A DNA stretch of 7,668 nucleotides from an uncultured Candidatus Nitrosopelagicus sp. (GTDB lineage Archaea > Thermoproteota > Nitrososphaeria > Nitrososphaerales > Nitrosopumilaceae): positions 1 to 7,668 of the forward strand of contig CALBOT010000040.1 of NCBI GenBank assembly GCA_937896695.1, written 5' to 3'. The notes beneath the pieces were generated by a model. It had not been told where the DNA came from. It saw only the letters and a list, made by a program, of their open reading frames with translations, and did no database searches. The position numbers and the translations under genes were made by a program. This document shows, in pieces, positions 1-7,300 of the stretch (its first letter is position 1; every line of letters begins with the position of its first letter).

Positions 1-1
1 C

Positions 2-565
2 GAATTTAGAATTGGTTATTTTGTCACTTCGCTAATGGCTATTTTCTTTTTGGGATTAGGCACTCTGGTATTTTTTGGTTCGGGAGAGTCACTGCCGAAT
101 AACAATTCTATGTTTGCCCATAAAATAGTCACAATGTTTGCTGATACCATAGGTCAATGGAGCTATATCATAATTGCAGCATCTGCCTTTAGTGTCATGT
201 TTGGAACAATACTTGCAGTTTTTGATGGATATTCTCGTTCGTTTCAGAAAATTATTCAATTATTGCGGAAAAAGGAATCTGATGATTCACGGAAAACATA
301 TGTTGTAATAGTTTCCATTCTTGCCATCGGTTCTATCTTAATAATTATACAATTTGGTGATAAACTAAAAGAATTGGTAGATTTTGCAACTACTTTGTCA
401 TTTCTTGTTGCTCCAATAATTGCAGTATTAAATCATAAATTGGTAATTGGTAAGTTTCTGCCTAAAGACACTCAACCTTCTATGTGGATAAAGGGTCTTA
501 GTATATGTGGTATTGTATTTCTAACTGGTTTTGCACTATTTTTCATATATACAAAATTTTTCTAG
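2..565 (+). CDS. Nramp-family divalent metal transporter, C-terminal part (5' end outside window)
   Basis: This is the C-terminal 187 residues of a membrane transporter. The frame is open to the left edge, and the residues before the first ATG at 35 (FRIGYFVTSLM) continue a hydrophobic helix, so that ATG is internal and not the start. About five membrane segments are visible, at roughly residues 1-26, 50-78, 98-117, 127-147 and 161-187 of the visible part. The stretches FSVMFGTILAVFDGYSRS and ATTLSFLVAPIIAVLN resemble the late helices of Nramp/MntH-type Mn2+/Fe2+ transporters, which have about 11 helices and import metal with protons. The metal-binding helices (TM1 and TM6) would lie outside the window, so the substrate cannot be confirmed. 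Two T5 runs near the stop (539-543, 557-561) could end transcription before the next gene, which has its own box A. Family assignment rests on recalled similarity; a relative in the wider APC superfamily is the alternative. Confidence 0.75.
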   Translation, partial: EFRIGYFVTSLMAIFFLGLGTLVFFGSGESLPNNNSMFAHKIVTMFADTIGQWSYIIIAASAFSVMFGTILAVFDGYSRSFQKIIQLLRKKESDDSRKTYVVIVSILAIGSILIIIQFGDKLKELVDFATTLSFLVAPIIAVLNHKLVIGKFLPKDTQPSMWIKGLSICGIVFLTGFALFFIYTKFF

Positions 566-569
566 AATC

Positions 570-598
570 ATCACACAACTTATAGATATTCTTGTGAT
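570..598. repeat. Short inverted repeat bracketing box A (ATCACA / TGTGAT)
   Basis: ATCACA at 570-575 and TGTGAT at 593-598 are perfect 6-bp inverted arms 17 bases apart. Their centre (584) almost coincides with the centre of the J-domain gene's box A. A dimeric regulator could bridge the TATA element here, but arms this short can arise by chance in AT-rich DNA. Confidence 0.25.
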
Positions 599-609
599 AC
601 TAAGTAATT
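577..609 (+). promoter_or_regulatory. Archaeal box A promoter of the J-domain gene
   Basis: A TATA-like element TTATAGAT lies at 580-587, centred 26.5 bases before the A of the ATG at 610. That is the distance at which archaeal TBP/TFB start transcription, so the mRNA is predicted to begin at the start codon without a leader. No Shine-Dalgarno motif is seen before the ATG. The start site is inferred from spacing only. Confidence 0.5.
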
Positions 610-1716
610 ATGGTAAAAAGTAATTATGAAATTTTAGGTATATCTGAAGGTGCTTCAAGAAATGAGATTCGTAGTGCATTTAGAAATCTTGCATTAACTC
701 ACCATGCAGATAGGGGTGGACAAGATGAAGAATTCATAATAATTAAACAAGCATTTGAAGATCTCAAAGTTGGAAAAAAATACCCTGATTCACTAGACGA
801 AAAAAAACGTAAATCAAAATTCTTTTGGGGAACTGATGAAGAAGAACGTCTTCGACAAAATACTTTGTTATCAAATGATATTGCAAAAGAAGTTAAGGTT
901 GCACAGGAATGGCTTGATGCATTAAATAGAACTGATGCAACAGGAACAAGATTATTCGGTTCAAATGAATTGGGACAGATAGAAATTGAAAGAAAGCCTA
1001 CCGGAGCTCTATCAATAAAAGGAAAATTTTGGGCTGGAAAAATATCTTATCCAAATCATGTTTTCATGTGGGGTAGTATGACAAGTCCGTACTTTTTAGA
1101 TACTAATGATTCTAAAACCTTGATTCATCTAACACAAGGGACTTTCAAATTAATGGACCCATTAGAAAATGGCTATAATATTGAGAATGGTTCTCACATC
1201 ATTGTAGATAATGGGGATATTGTATGTGGTAATGTTAATGGAATCCGCCAGCAAGTACCACATCCAACAGGCCGTGTTGGTATGTCTATAATAAAAGAAC
1301 ATTTCACCAAATTGGAAGCTCCTAATGGCAAAATCATTGCAGGTGATATTAGAGAAACTGTCTCATTGGAAGCTCAAGAAGTTTTGGCACTTAATTTAAT
1401 TGACAATGTAATAATTCGTGGTAAGAAAATTTCTATTTTTGGTCCTAAGGTCAGCTATGATGTATTTTTTGAATTAAAAGAAGGTGGCATGATTCGCTTC
1501 TATGATAAAGGATCTGGATTTGATATTAGTGATGATGCAATAATAAAACTTGAAAATGGAAAAGAGTTTTTCTTAGATGATCTTAAAACAAGAAAACTAA
1601 TTGGATTTGGAGGACAAGATATGACATATGAGTTTCTAGATAGTTTGGAGGAAAGCAGTGGTGTTATTCCGTCTAATTGGGCATCAAAATTATCTGGTTT
1701 GTTTAAGAAAAATTAA
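610..1716 (+). CDS. J-domain protein with HAD in place of HPD and an unrecognised C-terminal domain
   Basis: The protein has 368 residues. Residues 5-53 form a J domain: NYEILGI as helix I, helix II at about 16-31 ending RNLALTHH, the loop at 32-36, and helix III at about 40-53 (IIIKQAFEDLK). J domains stimulate the ATPase of Hsp70/DnaK through an invariant HPD tripeptide; here it is H32-A33-D34, followed by RGG as in many HPD-(K/R)GG proteins. There is no Gly/Phe linker, no CxxCxGxG zinc repeats and no typical DnaJ C-terminal domain, so this is not DnaJ itself but a type III (class C) J protein. A lysine/arginine-rich linker (about 65-70) leads to a segment rich in alternating hydrophobic residues and glycine/asparagine turns (about 110-325), probably beta-rich, which I do not recognise. 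No signal peptide or membrane helix is seen, so it is likely cytoplasmic. The ATG at 610 fits the box A upstream. Confidence 0.85.
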   Translation: MVKSNYEILGISEGASRNEIRSAFRNLALTHHADRGGQDEEFIIIKQAFEDLKVGKKYPDSLDEKKRKSKFFWGTDEEERLRQNTLLSNDIAKEVKVAQEWLDALNRTDATGTRLFGSNELGQIEIERKPTGALSIKGKFWAGKISYPNHVFMWGSMTSPYFLDTNDSKTLIHLTQGTFKLMDPLENGYNIENGSHIIVDNGDIVCGNVNGIRQQVPHPTGRVGMSIIKEHFTKLEAPNGKIIAGDIRETVSLEAQEVLALNLIDNVIIRGKKISIFGPKVSYDVFFELKEGGMIRFYDKGSGFDISDDAIIKLENGKEFFLDDLKTRKLIGFGGQDMTYEFLDSLEESSGVIPSNWASKLSGLFKKN

Positions 1717-1719
1717 AAA
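1705..1719 (-). terminator. Double T5 tract after the eL40 gene
   Basis: Read on the minus strand, the bases directly after the eL40 stop are TTTTTAATTTTTCTT, two T5 runs split by AA, a good archaeal U-tract terminator. It covers the last codons of the J-domain gene on the other strand, so the two convergent mRNAs would share 3' sequence in antisense. Confidence 0.45.
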
Positions 1720-1887
1720 CTACTTTTTAATTCCCAGTGCTCTGTTTTTCAATCTTAGTTGAGTACTTCTACATTTTCTACATCTTGTAGCACTCATGTC
1801 TAGTCTTGCACCGCATGAAATACAGATTTTCATATGTAGTCTTGCTTTTTGTGCAATCTGCTTTTTTAGAGGATCTGCAACTGGCAT
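1720..1887 (-). CDS. rpl40e: Large ribosomal subunit protein eL40
   Basis: This is a 55-residue gene, short enough to be overlooked. The protein begins MPVADPLKKQIAQKARLHMK and carries a four-cysteine zinc ribbon: C22-x2-C25 (CISC, then GARLDMSATR) and C36-x2-C39 (CRKC), followed by the basic tail RSTQLRLKNRALGIKK. This is the full architecture of eL40, which is found in archaea and, fused to ubiquitin, in eukaryotes; it binds 23S/28S rRNA near the factor-binding region of the large subunit. It is short and strongly basic, as is usual for the family. It lies 32 bases downstream of sucD on the same strand and stops three bases from the stop of the convergent J-domain gene. A weak box A 25 bases before its ATG suggests it can be transcribed alone as well as from sucCD read-through. 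All four metal-binding cysteines are present. Confidence 0.93.
   Translation of the reverse strand: MPVADPLKKQIAQKARLHMKICISCGARLDMSATRCRKCRSTQLRLKNRALGIKK
1724..1749 (+). terminator. T-rich stretch after the J-domain gene (candidate archaeal terminator)
   Basis: Two T5 runs at 1724-1728 and 1745-1749 follow the J-domain stop codon on the plus strand. Archaeal RNA polymerase terminates at U-tracts without needing a hairpin. Both runs lie inside the convergent eL40 gene, so the J-domain mRNA would end antisense to the eL40 3' part. Sequence-based inference only. Confidence 0.3.
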
Positions 1888-1916
1888 AGTAATTCGTCAA
1901 AAATCTGTTATTTATT
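1888..1916 (-). promoter_or_regulatory. Possible box A for eL40 in the sucD-eL40 gap
   Basis: The minus-strand sequence AATAAATAA at 1916-1908 is centred 25 bases before the eL40 start codon, the same distance seen for the other genes here. It is a poorer match to the archaeal TATA consensus than the others. A T5 run at 1903-1899 between this element and the ATG could also end the sucCD transcript. Internal promoter and read-through are both possible. Confidence 0.35.
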
Positions 1917-1919
1917 CTA

Positions 1920-2834
1920 TTAGCTATTCATTTTTCCGGCTAATAGTACTGCTACCTCACCTGGTCTCTTTGCAACGGGAATGTTTGCTTTTGCAAACAT
2001 GGATATCTTGGATTCTGCTGATCCATATGTTCCCATAACTATGGCGCCTGCATGTCCCATGCGTTTTTCTTTTGGTGCCTGTCGTCCTGCTATATATCCG
2101 ACAATTGGTTTGCTAAATCCTGTATCTATGATATGTTGAGCCAAAATCTCTTCGGAATCTCCTCCAATCTCTCCTACAACTACCATTGCTTCTAATTCTG
2201 GATCGTCTTTTACCATGTCAAAAGCATCAATCATACGTGTTCCATTCACCGGATCTCCTCCAATACCTATTGTAATGTTTTGACCAAATCCTGCACTTGT
2301 TAGATTATTTGAAATTTCATAAAGTAATGTTCCACTCTTTGATAGTACTGCTACTTTTCCAGATGAAAATGGACTTGCAGGCATGATTCCTACTTTGATT
2401 AATCCTGGAACTATGACACCTGGAGTATTTGGTCCAATCATTATTGCATCTTTTTGTTTTGCAAGTTCAATTGCTTCCATTGCATCTCTGATTGGCACGT
2501 GTTCTGGAATGGCAACTAGTAATTTTATTCCTGAATTTAATGCATCTTTTGCAGCGTTTAAGAAGAATTTTGCTGGAACAAATATGATTGATATTTCTGC
2601 ACCGGTAGCTTCAACTGCATCTTTTACTGAATCGTAAACTGGAATCTTATCTTCAAATTTTTGTCCTGCTTTTCCAGGTGTAACTCCTGCTACAATATTT
2701 GTTCCATACTCTAACATTAGCTTGGTATGTGTTGAACCATACTTACCTGTGATACCTTGTACAATAACTGGTTGTTTTTGATAATTACCATCTGCATCTT
2801 TTTTGCCACGAAGAATTTCATAAATGTCTGTCAT
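1920..2834 (-). CDS. sucD: Succinyl-CoA synthetase (succinate-CoA ligase, NDP-forming) alpha subunit
   Basis: With SucC this subunit interconverts succinyl-CoA + ADP (or GDP) + phosphate and succinate + CoA + ATP (or GTP) in the cytoplasm. At 304 residues it is close to the usual length of about 290-300. An N-terminal CoA-binding Rossmann domain has QGITGKYGSTHT at 26-37; GPNTPGVIVPG lies at 134-144, GIGGDPVNGTR at 190-200, and the phosphohistidine loop RQAPKEKRMGHAGAI at 251-265 places the catalytic histidine at H261. One oddity is T137, where the E. coli enzyme has cysteine (GPNCPG). The ATG lies inside the sucC stop (ATGA, four-base overlap), which points to translational coupling and equal synthesis of the two subunits. 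In a thaumarchaeon it would serve the citric acid cycle and connect with the succinyl-CoA intermediate of the 3-hydroxypropionate/4-hydroxybutyrate cycle; the latter is inferred from presumed lineage. Confidence 0.96.
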   Translation of the reverse strand: MTDIYEILRGKKDADGNYQKQPVIVQGITGKYGSTHTKLMLEYGTNIVAGVTPGKAGQKFEDKIPVYDSVKDAVEATGAEISIIFVPAKFFLNAAKDALNSGIKLLVAIPEHVPIRDAMEAIELAKQKDAIMIGPNTPGVIVPGLIKVGIMPASPFSSGKVAVLSKSGTLLYEISNNLTSAGFGQNITIGIGGDPVNGTRMIDAFDMVKDDPELEAMVVVGEIGGDSEEILAQHIIDTGFSKPIVGYIAGRQAPKEKRMGHAGAIVMGTYGSAESKISMFAKANIPVAKRPGEVAVLLAGKMNS

Positions 2835-3937
2835 TTGTTTGCCTCCATTACTACTCCGTTTATTGCTTCTTCAATGGAATCAAACATTTTGGTTTTTGTA
2901 TCTTTTAACATCTCTTTTGCTTTATCTGATTCTGTTCCCATTAATCTTGCAAAAACTGGAAGATCAATTAAATTATTGTCATATGCTTGAATGAAAGCTT
3001 CTGCAACTGTTGTTGTTTTTACAATTCCTCCGTAAAGATTGACTAGAATTCCTTTAACTCTACTCATTTTACTTATCAAAGTTAATGCTTCGTATACTGA
3101 TTCTGTTGTAGCACCTCCGCCAACATCCAAAAATGTTGCAGGTTTGCCTCCATTATCTGTAACAAGATCGAATGTTGACATTACTAATCCGGCACCATTT
3201 CCTATAACTGCAATATTTCCGTCAAGCTCTACAAGTGAAAATCCACTTTTCTCTGCTCGTTCTTCTAATTCGGATTTTTCTTGATATTTTTGTAATTCAT
3301 CATGTCTGAAATTTGAGTTATCATCTGTCATTACTTTTCCATCAAGTGCCATCAATGTTCCATCTTTTAGAATAGCAAGTGGATTAATTTCTGCCAACTC
3401 TGCTTCTTTTTCAATAGTTAATTTTGATAATTTTTGTAACATTTCAACAAATTGTTCTTCTTGTGAATCTTTTAGACCAATTTCATTTGCGACTTCTTTT
3501 GCAGTTTGTGCATCAACATCTCCTAATCCCACTTCACGAATGGTTTGATTCTTTACTGATTCTATTTCCACACCTCCTTCTGATGAGGCAATGATTGTGT
3601 AGCATCGTTTACTTCTATTCAAAAATAATGATAGATACAGTTCTTTTTCAATATCTGCCATTTTTTCAAGTAAAATAGCACGGGTTTTCTCTCCTTTTAT
3701 TGACATGTTTAATAATTGAGGATATTTGAGTTCAAATTCATCATCACTGTTACATTTTTGAATTCCTCCTGCCTTTCCTCTTCCTCCTACTGGAACCTGA
3801 ACTTTTATGACAAATGGATATCCTAATTCTTTAGCGTCTTTTCTCCCTTTTTCGATATCTTTTGATGAAATACTGGGTGGGGTTCTTATACCAAATTCTT
3901 TGAAAAGCTCTTTTGCTTGATATTCTAAAAGACGCAT
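2831..3937 (-). CDS. sucC: Succinyl-CoA synthetase (NDP-forming) beta subunit
   Basis: This is the nucleotide-binding partner of SucD, 368 residues against 388 in E. coli. It begins MRLLEYQAKELFKEFGI, the standard SucC N-terminus. The ATP-grasp domain contains the glycine loop VGGRGKAGGI at 50-59 and LAEINPLAI at 181-189; N185 and D199 match the Mg2+ ligands N199 and D213 of E. coli in identity and in their 14-residue spacing. The C-terminal ligase domain has GNGAGLVMSTFD at 246-257, LDVGGGA at 270-276 and the phosphate-binding LYGGIV at 301-306. No key residue is missing. ADP versus GDP preference cannot be read from these motifs. The gene precedes and overlaps sucD. Its own box A and an inverted repeat just upstream indicate independent, possibly regulated, transcription of sucCD. 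The ATG at 3937 agrees with box A spacing and with the family N-terminus. Confidence 0.96.
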   Translation of the reverse strand: MRLLEYQAKELFKEFGIRTPPSISSKDIEKGRKDAKELGYPFVIKVQVPVGGRGKAGGIQKCNSDDEFELKYPQLLNMSIKGEKTRAILLEKMADIEKELYLSLFLNRSKRCYTIIASSEGGVEIESVKNQTIREVGLGDVDAQTAKEVANEIGLKDSQEEQFVEMLQKLSKLTIEKEAELAEINPLAILKDGTLMALDGKVMTDDNSNFRHDELQKYQEKSELEERAEKSGFSLVELDGNIAVIGNGAGLVMSTFDLVTDNGGKPATFLDVGGGATTESVYEALTLISKMSRVKGILVNLYGGIVKTTTVAEAFIQAYDNNLIDLPVFARLMGTESDKAKEMLKDTKTKMFDSIEEAINGVVMEANK

Positions 3938-3966
3938 AAATCAAGTCCAGAAATGGACTTTATATT
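3938..3966 (-). promoter_or_regulatory. Box A promoter of sucCD
   Basis: On the minus strand AATATAAA (3966-3959) is centred 25.5 bases before the sucC ATG, predicting a leaderless sucCD mRNA. The element begins only nine bases beyond the stop codon of the upstream unknown gene, whose 3' side has no T-tract, so read-through from that gene is possible in addition. Confidence 0.5.
3943..3960. repeat. Perfect 7-bp inverted repeat between box A and the sucC start: candidate operator
   Basis: On the plus strand AAGTCCA (3943-3949), GAAA, TGGACTT (3954-3960) form an exact palindrome with a four-base centre. It overlaps the inner edge of box A and ends five bases before the sucC ATG. Bound protein would block RNA polymerase loading, as many archaeal repressors do. 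If sucC mRNA starts at the ATG, the repeat is not in that RNA, so a DNA operator is likelier than an RNA hairpin. In read-through RNA from the upstream gene it would fold as a stem with a UUUC loop. Confidence 0.55.
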
Positions 3967-3974
3967 CCTATTAT

Positions 3975-4304
3975 CTATTCAAACTGATCTTCTAACAGGT
4001 CCACTACTTGTCCAAAAAGATCTTTACTCTTTTTTAATAGTCTATTTGGAAATTCCTCTGTAGAAAATACGATTTGCTGTTTAATTTCTGGAATTACCAT
4101 GCCTCCTGAAACAATCACCTGTTCTATGACATGTTCCTGTGTTAATGTGCAGACAATCTCTTCGAAGACATCTTCTTTCTCTTCTAATGTTTCTCTGTAA
4201 AGAACAATTGGTGTATTTGTTTGACTAATGAAATTTGTAGCCTTTACCAGTAAATCTTGTAAATGATGAATCGACCATGTGTCTAAACTAATTTGTTTCA
4301 CCAT
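3975..4304 (-). CDS. Uncharacterised 109-residue protein
   Basis: I do not recognise this protein. It starts MVKQISLDTWSIHHLQDLLV and seems to be a small soluble alpha/beta protein: an amphipathic helix (about 10-27), a strand (TPIVLYRE, 31-38), an acidic helix (about 40-55), a strand with glycines (QVIVSGGMVI, about 62-71), and a charged C-terminal helix (about 83-109) ending DQFE. There is no signal peptide, membrane helix or zinc motif; it has a single cysteine. It is probably real: it fills the gap between ileS and sucC, has a well-placed box A (centre 24.5 bases before the ATG), and its composition matches its neighbours. It lies 75 bases after ileS and 37 bases before sucC on the same strand. 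Neighbourhood gives no firm clue to function. Confidence 0.7.
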   Translation of the reverse strand: MVKQISLDTWSIHHLQDLLVKATNFISQTNTPIVLYRETLEEKEDVFEEIVCTLTQEHVIEQVIVSGGMVIPEIKQQIVFSTEEFPNRLLKKSKDLFGQVVDLLEDQFE

Positions 4305-4332
4305 GCTCTACATTGACGAATTTTCTATATAA
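4305..4332 (-). promoter_or_regulatory. Box A promoter of the 109-residue protein gene
   Basis: TTATATAG on the minus strand (4332-4325) is a near-consensus archaeal TATA box centred 24.5 bases before the ATG at 4304, predicting a start at or within two bases of the A of the ATG. It supports both the gene and the chosen start. Confidence 0.55.
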
Positions 4333-4379
4333 GCTTCGTAGGTACTGGTTAACTCAACAATTGGTCAAGCTTTTGCTAA

Positions 4380-7300
4380 TCACTCTACTGCGATCCGTAT
4401 TTTTAATCCGTCAATGTCGTCATCTTTGTAGTTTTTACATGATTCTGTAAAGTCCACATTTTTGACTCTGACTAAAAATGCAATATCTTCTGTCTTATCT
4501 TTAATCAAATTCAATGACTCTTCGTCTAATTCTAAAATTGATGCTTTTTCCAAAATATCTGTAGGATTGTATCCTTTTTCTTTTCTTAAGGTTTGAATTC
4601 TTCTTGCTAAATCTTTTATCAAACCTTTTGACATCATTTCATTGTCTCTTTCCAATGAAATTATAACAATTAGATTTTGTCTTTTTGCAAATTGATATTT
4701 TTCATTAACTTCAAAATCTACAATGAAGTCTTCTTTATCTAATACAACTGAATTCTCTCCGATTTGGAATGTGTAATTGTTATTTTTCTTTAATTCATCA
4801 ATGATTGATTCTGGATCTGTTTCTGAAAACATTTTCAATAATTTTCCCATGTCTTGTTTTGCTTTTGGACCTATTGCACTTCTTTCTAATTCTATTTTAG
4901 GTACAACTGGCAAACCGTTTTCTTTCAATTCAATATATTGTTCTATACCTTCAGAATTATCAATTTCAAAAATTTCATAATTTTGTATATTCATTTGTGA
5001 CTTTACAAGTTCTGAAAGTGAATCTAAAACCTGTTTTTCTCCTTTATTTACACAAATCATTGCTTGATTTAATGGCCATCTTCGTTTTAGCTTACCTTTC
5101 ATTCTTGCAGCAGATGTTATTGAAACTGTTTCTTTAAGTAAATCAAATGCAGTCTCTACTTTTTCATCAATTAATGATGAATCTACCTTTGGCCACGATT
5201 CAAGTAAAATATTTTCTTTCTCAGAAAATATGGATTTGTACAGATATTGTGATGTAAATGGTGCAAATGGATGAATCAATATGTTGATTGTTTTCAAAGT
5301 TTTAGCAAGAATTGCGTATATTGTAAAGCGTCTATCTTTTTTTGAATCATCTTCATCCCATAATTCTGATTTGATTATTGGAATGTAAATTTGACTGAGG
5401 GAATTTATCAAAAAATCTTCAATTGATTTTGCAGACTCGTGAAATCTGCATGAATCATTTGTTTCTGTAGTTCTCTCAATCATTCTTTGAAGTTTTGATA
5501 ATAACCAGACGTCTGGAGCTGTTAGTAAATTATTTTTCTTTGCCCATTCTATAGTCGATTCTTTTAAATTGAATTTATCATATTCACTGTTTTGTTTGTA
5601 AAACGTATGCAAGTGGTACAGTGTACTGATCACTTGATATGGTCTTGACATTAATTCTTTTGTGCTAAAGTTTAATGGTTCAATTGGACTTGCTTTCCAC
5701 ATAAAATAGAATCGAACAAGATCTACTGGATATGTTTCTAAAAGCTCTTTTGCTTCCAGTACGTTTCCTTTACTTTTACTCATCTTATTTCCGTTTTCAT
5801 CTAAAACATGTCCTTGAAACAAAAATGATTTGTATGGTGAAACAGGTGCGTTATTGTAAATTACATTTTCAATCAAAAGTGTGTATGCCCATCCTCTTGT
5901 TTGATCGATACCTTCTGTAAAGAATGGTGCAGGAATTTTTTCTTTGTATGTGGATTCATCTAATGATGCTATTGGTGCTGAACCACTATTGTGCCATGTG
6001 TCAAGCACAAATTCTTCTCTTTCCATTACTCCACTACATTTTTTGCATTTAATCTTAATTTTATCAATCCATGGTCTGTGTAATTCAAAATTCTCTCCAT
6101 CTGGTAACTCGATTGCAGATTCAACAATTTCTTTTCTAGAAAATAACTGCTCCATGTTTTCACAATCATTACATTTCCAAACTGGAATTGGACACCCCCA
6201 AAATCTTTCTCGTGAAATACACCATGGATGTTTTTCTTTTATAATTTCTAAAAATCTATTTTTTGGCTGATCAAAAAAGTATTCTACATCTTCAGCAGCT
6301 TTGATTGCTTTGTCTCCTAGTTTATCTAATATGTAAAAATATTCTCTTCGTGCAAGCCATACTAAACCATGGTTACAGCGCCAACATAATGGATATTTGT
6401 GCTTAATTTTACCAATTTTTACTAGTGCATTTCTATCTTTTACCGATTGAACTAATTTCTCATCTGCATCTCTAACAAATAATCCTGCATATTTTCCTGC
6501 ATCTTCCGTAAATTTCACTTCATCATCAATTGGGCAAAAAACTGTAACGTTACGTTTCATTGCAATGTTATTATCTTCTTCACCATTAGCTGGAGATAGA
6601 TGAACTAATCCACTTCCTGCATTAACATCTACAAAATTTTCTGCAACTGTTACATGATAATTTTCTTGTTTTGAAATTTCTGCAAGTTTTGGTATTTCAT
6701 CTAATAATGGATGTATGTATTTTTTACCTTCCATCTCGTTTCCCAAAAATGTTCTTTTAATTTCATATTCTTCGATTTTAATTTCCGCCATGAAATCTTC
6801 TAAGCGAGTTTTTCCTACTATCCATATTTCACCTTCTACTAAAATTTCTACATATTCTTCTTTTGGATTAACTCCTACCATTGCATCTGTCACAAGTGTA
6901 AATGGCATTGTGGTCCAAACAATCAAAAATTTTTCTTCTTCTGCAAGTTTTACTTTATAATACAATGAAGGATCTTTCACCATGTCATAACCTTGATTAA
7001 CTTCTGAATGACTTAATGATGTTTGACAGCTTGGACAATATGCCACAACTCTAAAACCTTCTGTCATAATCCCATTTTCAAATGCTTTTTTCATTAATTG
7101 CCATTCTTTTTCAATAAATTCATCTTTGTATGTCCAGTATGCTTTATCTTGGTTAAATGACATTCCAATTAATTTATCAACTTCCACCCATTTTGAGTGG
7201 TATTTTTGAACTATACTCTTACACTCTGCAACTAATTTTTCAATATCTTCTGTTGATCTGATATCACTTTTTCCATTTTCTATACCTAATTCTTTCTCAG

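Noticed and set aside
35..37. ATG at 35 as the start of the metal transporter
   Set aside because: The frame is open to the window edge and the upstream residues complete a membrane helix of the family, so this methionine is internal.
1796..2038. Plus-strand open frame of 80 codons
   Set aside because: It runs antisense to the end of sucD and most of eL40, both firmly identified, and encodes a low-complexity hydrophobic stretch with no family resemblance.
2383..3284. Plus-strand open frames at 2383-2637, 2757-2990 and 3039-3284
   Set aside because: All lie opposite sucD and sucC; they result from the AT-rich codon use of the real genes and have no domain likeness.
3943..3960. The palindrome as a factor-independent hairpin terminator of the 109-residue gene
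   Set aside because: On the minus strand it is followed by GATTT and not by a T-run, and it overlaps box A of sucC, so an operator role fits better.
4305..4379. A small RNA or extra gene between ileS and the 109-residue gene
   Set aside because: The 75 bases hold the box A of the downstream gene and no stable stem, tRNA-like fold or coding frame that I could find; the two AAGCTT copies (4331-4336, 4367-4372) are probably chance.
4777..6960. Plus-strand open frames opposite ileS (4777-4980, 5732-5920, 5944-6270, 6715-6960)
   Set aside because: They are complementary to conserved IleRS motifs, are Ser/Phe/Leu-rich as expected for antisense frames, and have no matching box A at the expected distance that I could see.
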